A stretch of 64,000 bases of DNA from Thuidium tamariscinum (lineage: Eukaryota; Streptophyta; Bryopsida; Hypnales; Thuidiaceae). This document shows, piece by piece, positions 62,333-64,000 of this stretch. Made by a program: the position numbers and the translations under genes. The stretch spans positions 32,111,182-32,175,181 of the forward strand of contig OX344749.2 of NCBI GenBank assembly GCA_947034885.2. The letters run 5' to 3'. Numbering within the stretch: the first letter of the stretch is position 1; the number at the start of each line of letters is the position of its first letter. Below the pieces are notes generated by a model. It did not search any database. It saw nothing but the letters and a program-made list of their open reading frames with translations, and was not told the DNA's origin.

Positions 62333-62392
62333 GCCTGCCTGCCTGCCTGCCTGCTTGGCCTACCTGCCTACCTGCCTACCTGCGGCATCACC
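62333..62392. repeat. (CCTG/CCTA)n tandem tract
   Basis: About a dozen four-base units, cctg then cctacctg, in GC-rich DNA. Confidence 0.85.
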
Positions 62393-63340
62393 AGGCCTGG
62401 TCTGCGGCAGTTCCTGTGCACGAAAGATCAAGAGCCGAGGTTTGTCGCTTGCTTCCTCGTCCCTGTCTCGCTGCAGACCGCTCTTCCGCTGGTTCCTGCC
62501 AACGCATGGAGGGCATTCAAGCTCCGAGGACGGTAATACTGTCATTGTACTAGCGCTTTTCGGTACACGGCGAATAATCGACACCAGACTGGAGAACCAT
62601 CTGAACTGATCGTAGCGTAGGAGAGAGCGAGATGCGGTGAGCTCGGGTTCTCGTCTCCGTCCAGCTCACGAGAACAGCGACGTAAGTTGGTGACCATGGA
62701 ATAGTCTTTGATTGCTTGAGTATTGTGCTTTGGGAAGTCTGTGGAGGAACCCGTGGTGGCCGCAAACTCCTGCCTTGAGAAAGCTTCTGTTGCGTTCCAG
62801 TTCTATGGCACGCAAATAGCGGAACTTACGGGGACCGTGAGGCCGATTATTAATTTTGAGGTTTGGAGGGTGGGTGTCGTTGGGTTGCGGCGGGTTGATT
62901 TCGAGCGCCTTCAGAAGTGGCAATTTGTCCGTGTATCGGTAGTGGAAGTCGCAGCGAGAATGGGGTAGGGTTTAGACTTGGCTTGAAATCGCAAATCTCG
63001 TGGTTCGCAGTTTCGGAATGGGAAGTGGTTACAATCGATGGGCACGGAATTTGCACATCGCGTTAGGCTTGTGTGGATTTGGTGGTTTCAGAAAACTTTT
63101 ATTGCTTGAATAGAGAGTTCGAGATATTTTTGCCGAATTGTGGGGACTGGTTGCTGCTTGCAGACTGACTGTCGACAAGATCATTTTGCATTAACCCGAT
63201 CTGTAAGACAGGGTCTGCTCAAAATTCCTGCATTCTGTATCGTTGCTTTTGTAGATTCGGGCGTGAAATTCTCTCAGTGAATATCACTTGTAGTGTTCTT
63301 TGAGTTCAAGCTTTCGTTAGTTTCCTGCAGTTGGGGTTTG

Positions 63341-63405
63341 TCGTACTCGGAGCGAGCACTTCTCAATTTCGATTTCTCAATAAGAAGTGCTCGCTCCGAG
63401 TACGA
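63341..63405. repeat. Perfect hairpin with 23-bp arms
   Basis: Left arm 63341-63363 (tcgtactcggagcgagcact plus tct) is exactly complementary to 63383-63405; the loop is 19 bases. It lies in the putative 5' leader of the edge gene. Confidence 0.9.
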
Positions 63406-63868
63406 TGCCTTTGAGTTGAGGATCTTCCTTTCTTCTACAGTCTAGTCGATTAGGCTTGTCTAGCTCTCTCACTGCCGATTTTGCACTCGTGGCTATGCAG
63501 TAGGGTGAGGAAGCGAAATGCATCTTGGGAGACGAGACAATTCGGAAGAGGAAGACTTGCATCAGCATCAGAAGAGCCTCATGATTGTTCACGTTTTTGA
63601 CAGGAGTCCGGTTTAAGCAGCAGGTAATTCTCCGCCGAAGTCACTTAGCATTAGTTTGGTACGAATTAGGGTGGTGGAAGGATCTGTTTCAGACGTCAGT
63701 CTTGTCTGACATTGGCTCACAGGCTCACATGTTGACGTGCTTCGGAGTGAAACCATGATCGGAATTCCACTCGTTCGTAGTGTTGACAGCCATCTTTGTG
63801 ATTTGCCCAGCCTGGTGCAGGACTATTTCGATGCCAATTAGCGGTTAATCAACCCAATTGTTTCAATC

Positions 63869-64000
63869 ATGACCGACTTCGAGCACTTTCTTGCGCCGGA
63901 CAGCGATTTCACTCGTCGAGCTGCCGTGTCAGCTCAAGCGAAGCAAGAAAATTTAGGTACATTTGGCTTCGAAGCTTTTGCTTTTCTGCTGGGAATGGAA
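63869..64000 (+). CDS. Start of an unrecognised protein gene (truncated by the window)
   Basis: An ATG preceded by a balanced leader opens a frame without stops to the window edge: MTDFEHFLAPDSDFTRRAAV, then SAQAKQENLG. A possible donor, AG|GTACAT, lies at about 63956, so the first exon may end there at QAKQEN-L. Codon use and composition resemble the ABCG and cyanase exons. I do not recognise the family. Confidence 0.5.
   Translation, partial: MTDFEHFLAPDSDFTRRAAVSAQAKQENLGTFGFEAFAFLLGME

Larger units (their letters stand above)
61850..63868 (+). promoter_or_regulatory. GC-rich promoter/leader region of the gene at the right edge
   Basis: A 2 kb stretch, clearly GC-richer than the repeats to its left, leading to the ATG at 63869. 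It contains a CTGC/CTAC tandem tract (62333-62392), a 23-bp-arm hairpin (63341-63405) and only short frames. It probably holds the promoter and a long 5' leader, perhaps with an intron. The exact start of transcription is not readable. Confidence 0.45.

Noticed and set aside
1-64000. CRISPR arrays, tRNA and rRNA genes
   Set aside because: No spaced direct repeats and no convincing cloverleaf or rRNA sequence were found by reading; a tRNA scan was not possible here.

Overview
The window looks like plant nuclear DNA. Two ordinary intron-containing genes sit in AT-rich, heavily layered repeat DNA, and all introns read are GT-AG. A chromodomain Gypsy retrotransposon, a CACTA transposon with tnp2 and many Stowaway/Tourist-style MITEs all point to a land plant. 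I cannot name the species. A non-seed plant (bryophyte, lycophyte or fern) is my weak guess. No rRNA, tRNA, CRISPR array or bacterial-style operon was seen. Layout: 1-8.2 kb is AT-rich repeat DNA with several MITEs. 8.8-12.74 kb is an apparently intact eight-exon ABCG half-transporter gene on the + strand. 14.09-35.04 kb is one composite mobile-element island: a Gypsy/chromovirus on the - strand (LTRs 14092-14506 and 34630-35043, 5-bp target duplication ACTAT). Its pol gene is split by a 15.1 kb CACTA element (17360-32485, 3-bp duplication CTC). The CACTA element is itself interrupted by a smaller inverted-repeat element (31254-31981). 38.0-39.1 kb is a cyanase (cyanate hydratase) gene on the - strand with its GC-richer 5' region up to about 40.1 kb. 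41-61.6 kb is AT-rich DNA packed with small inverted-repeat elements, often nested. 61.85-64.0 kb is a GC-rich promoter/leader-like stretch leading to a gene start at 63869 that runs off the window. The host genes have no evident functional link: ABCG exports a substrate across a membrane and cyanase detoxifies cyanate. The mobile elements are the main story. The retrotransposon inserted first. The CACTA element, with a TNP1-like gene on - and a tnp2 transposase gene on +, divergently transcribed, then landed in its protease-RT linker. Both now carry in-frame stops, several of the kind expected from C-to-T decay, so they appear dead. Target-site duplications, and in one case a pre-insertion empty site, can be read directly for several families: a TTAA-flanked family beginning CCCC, a TA-flanked family beginning AGGTA, a Stowaway copy with a second MITE inside it, a CACTA-ended perfect palindrome with 113-bp arms, and a poly(A)-only retroposition scar with an 11-bp duplication.
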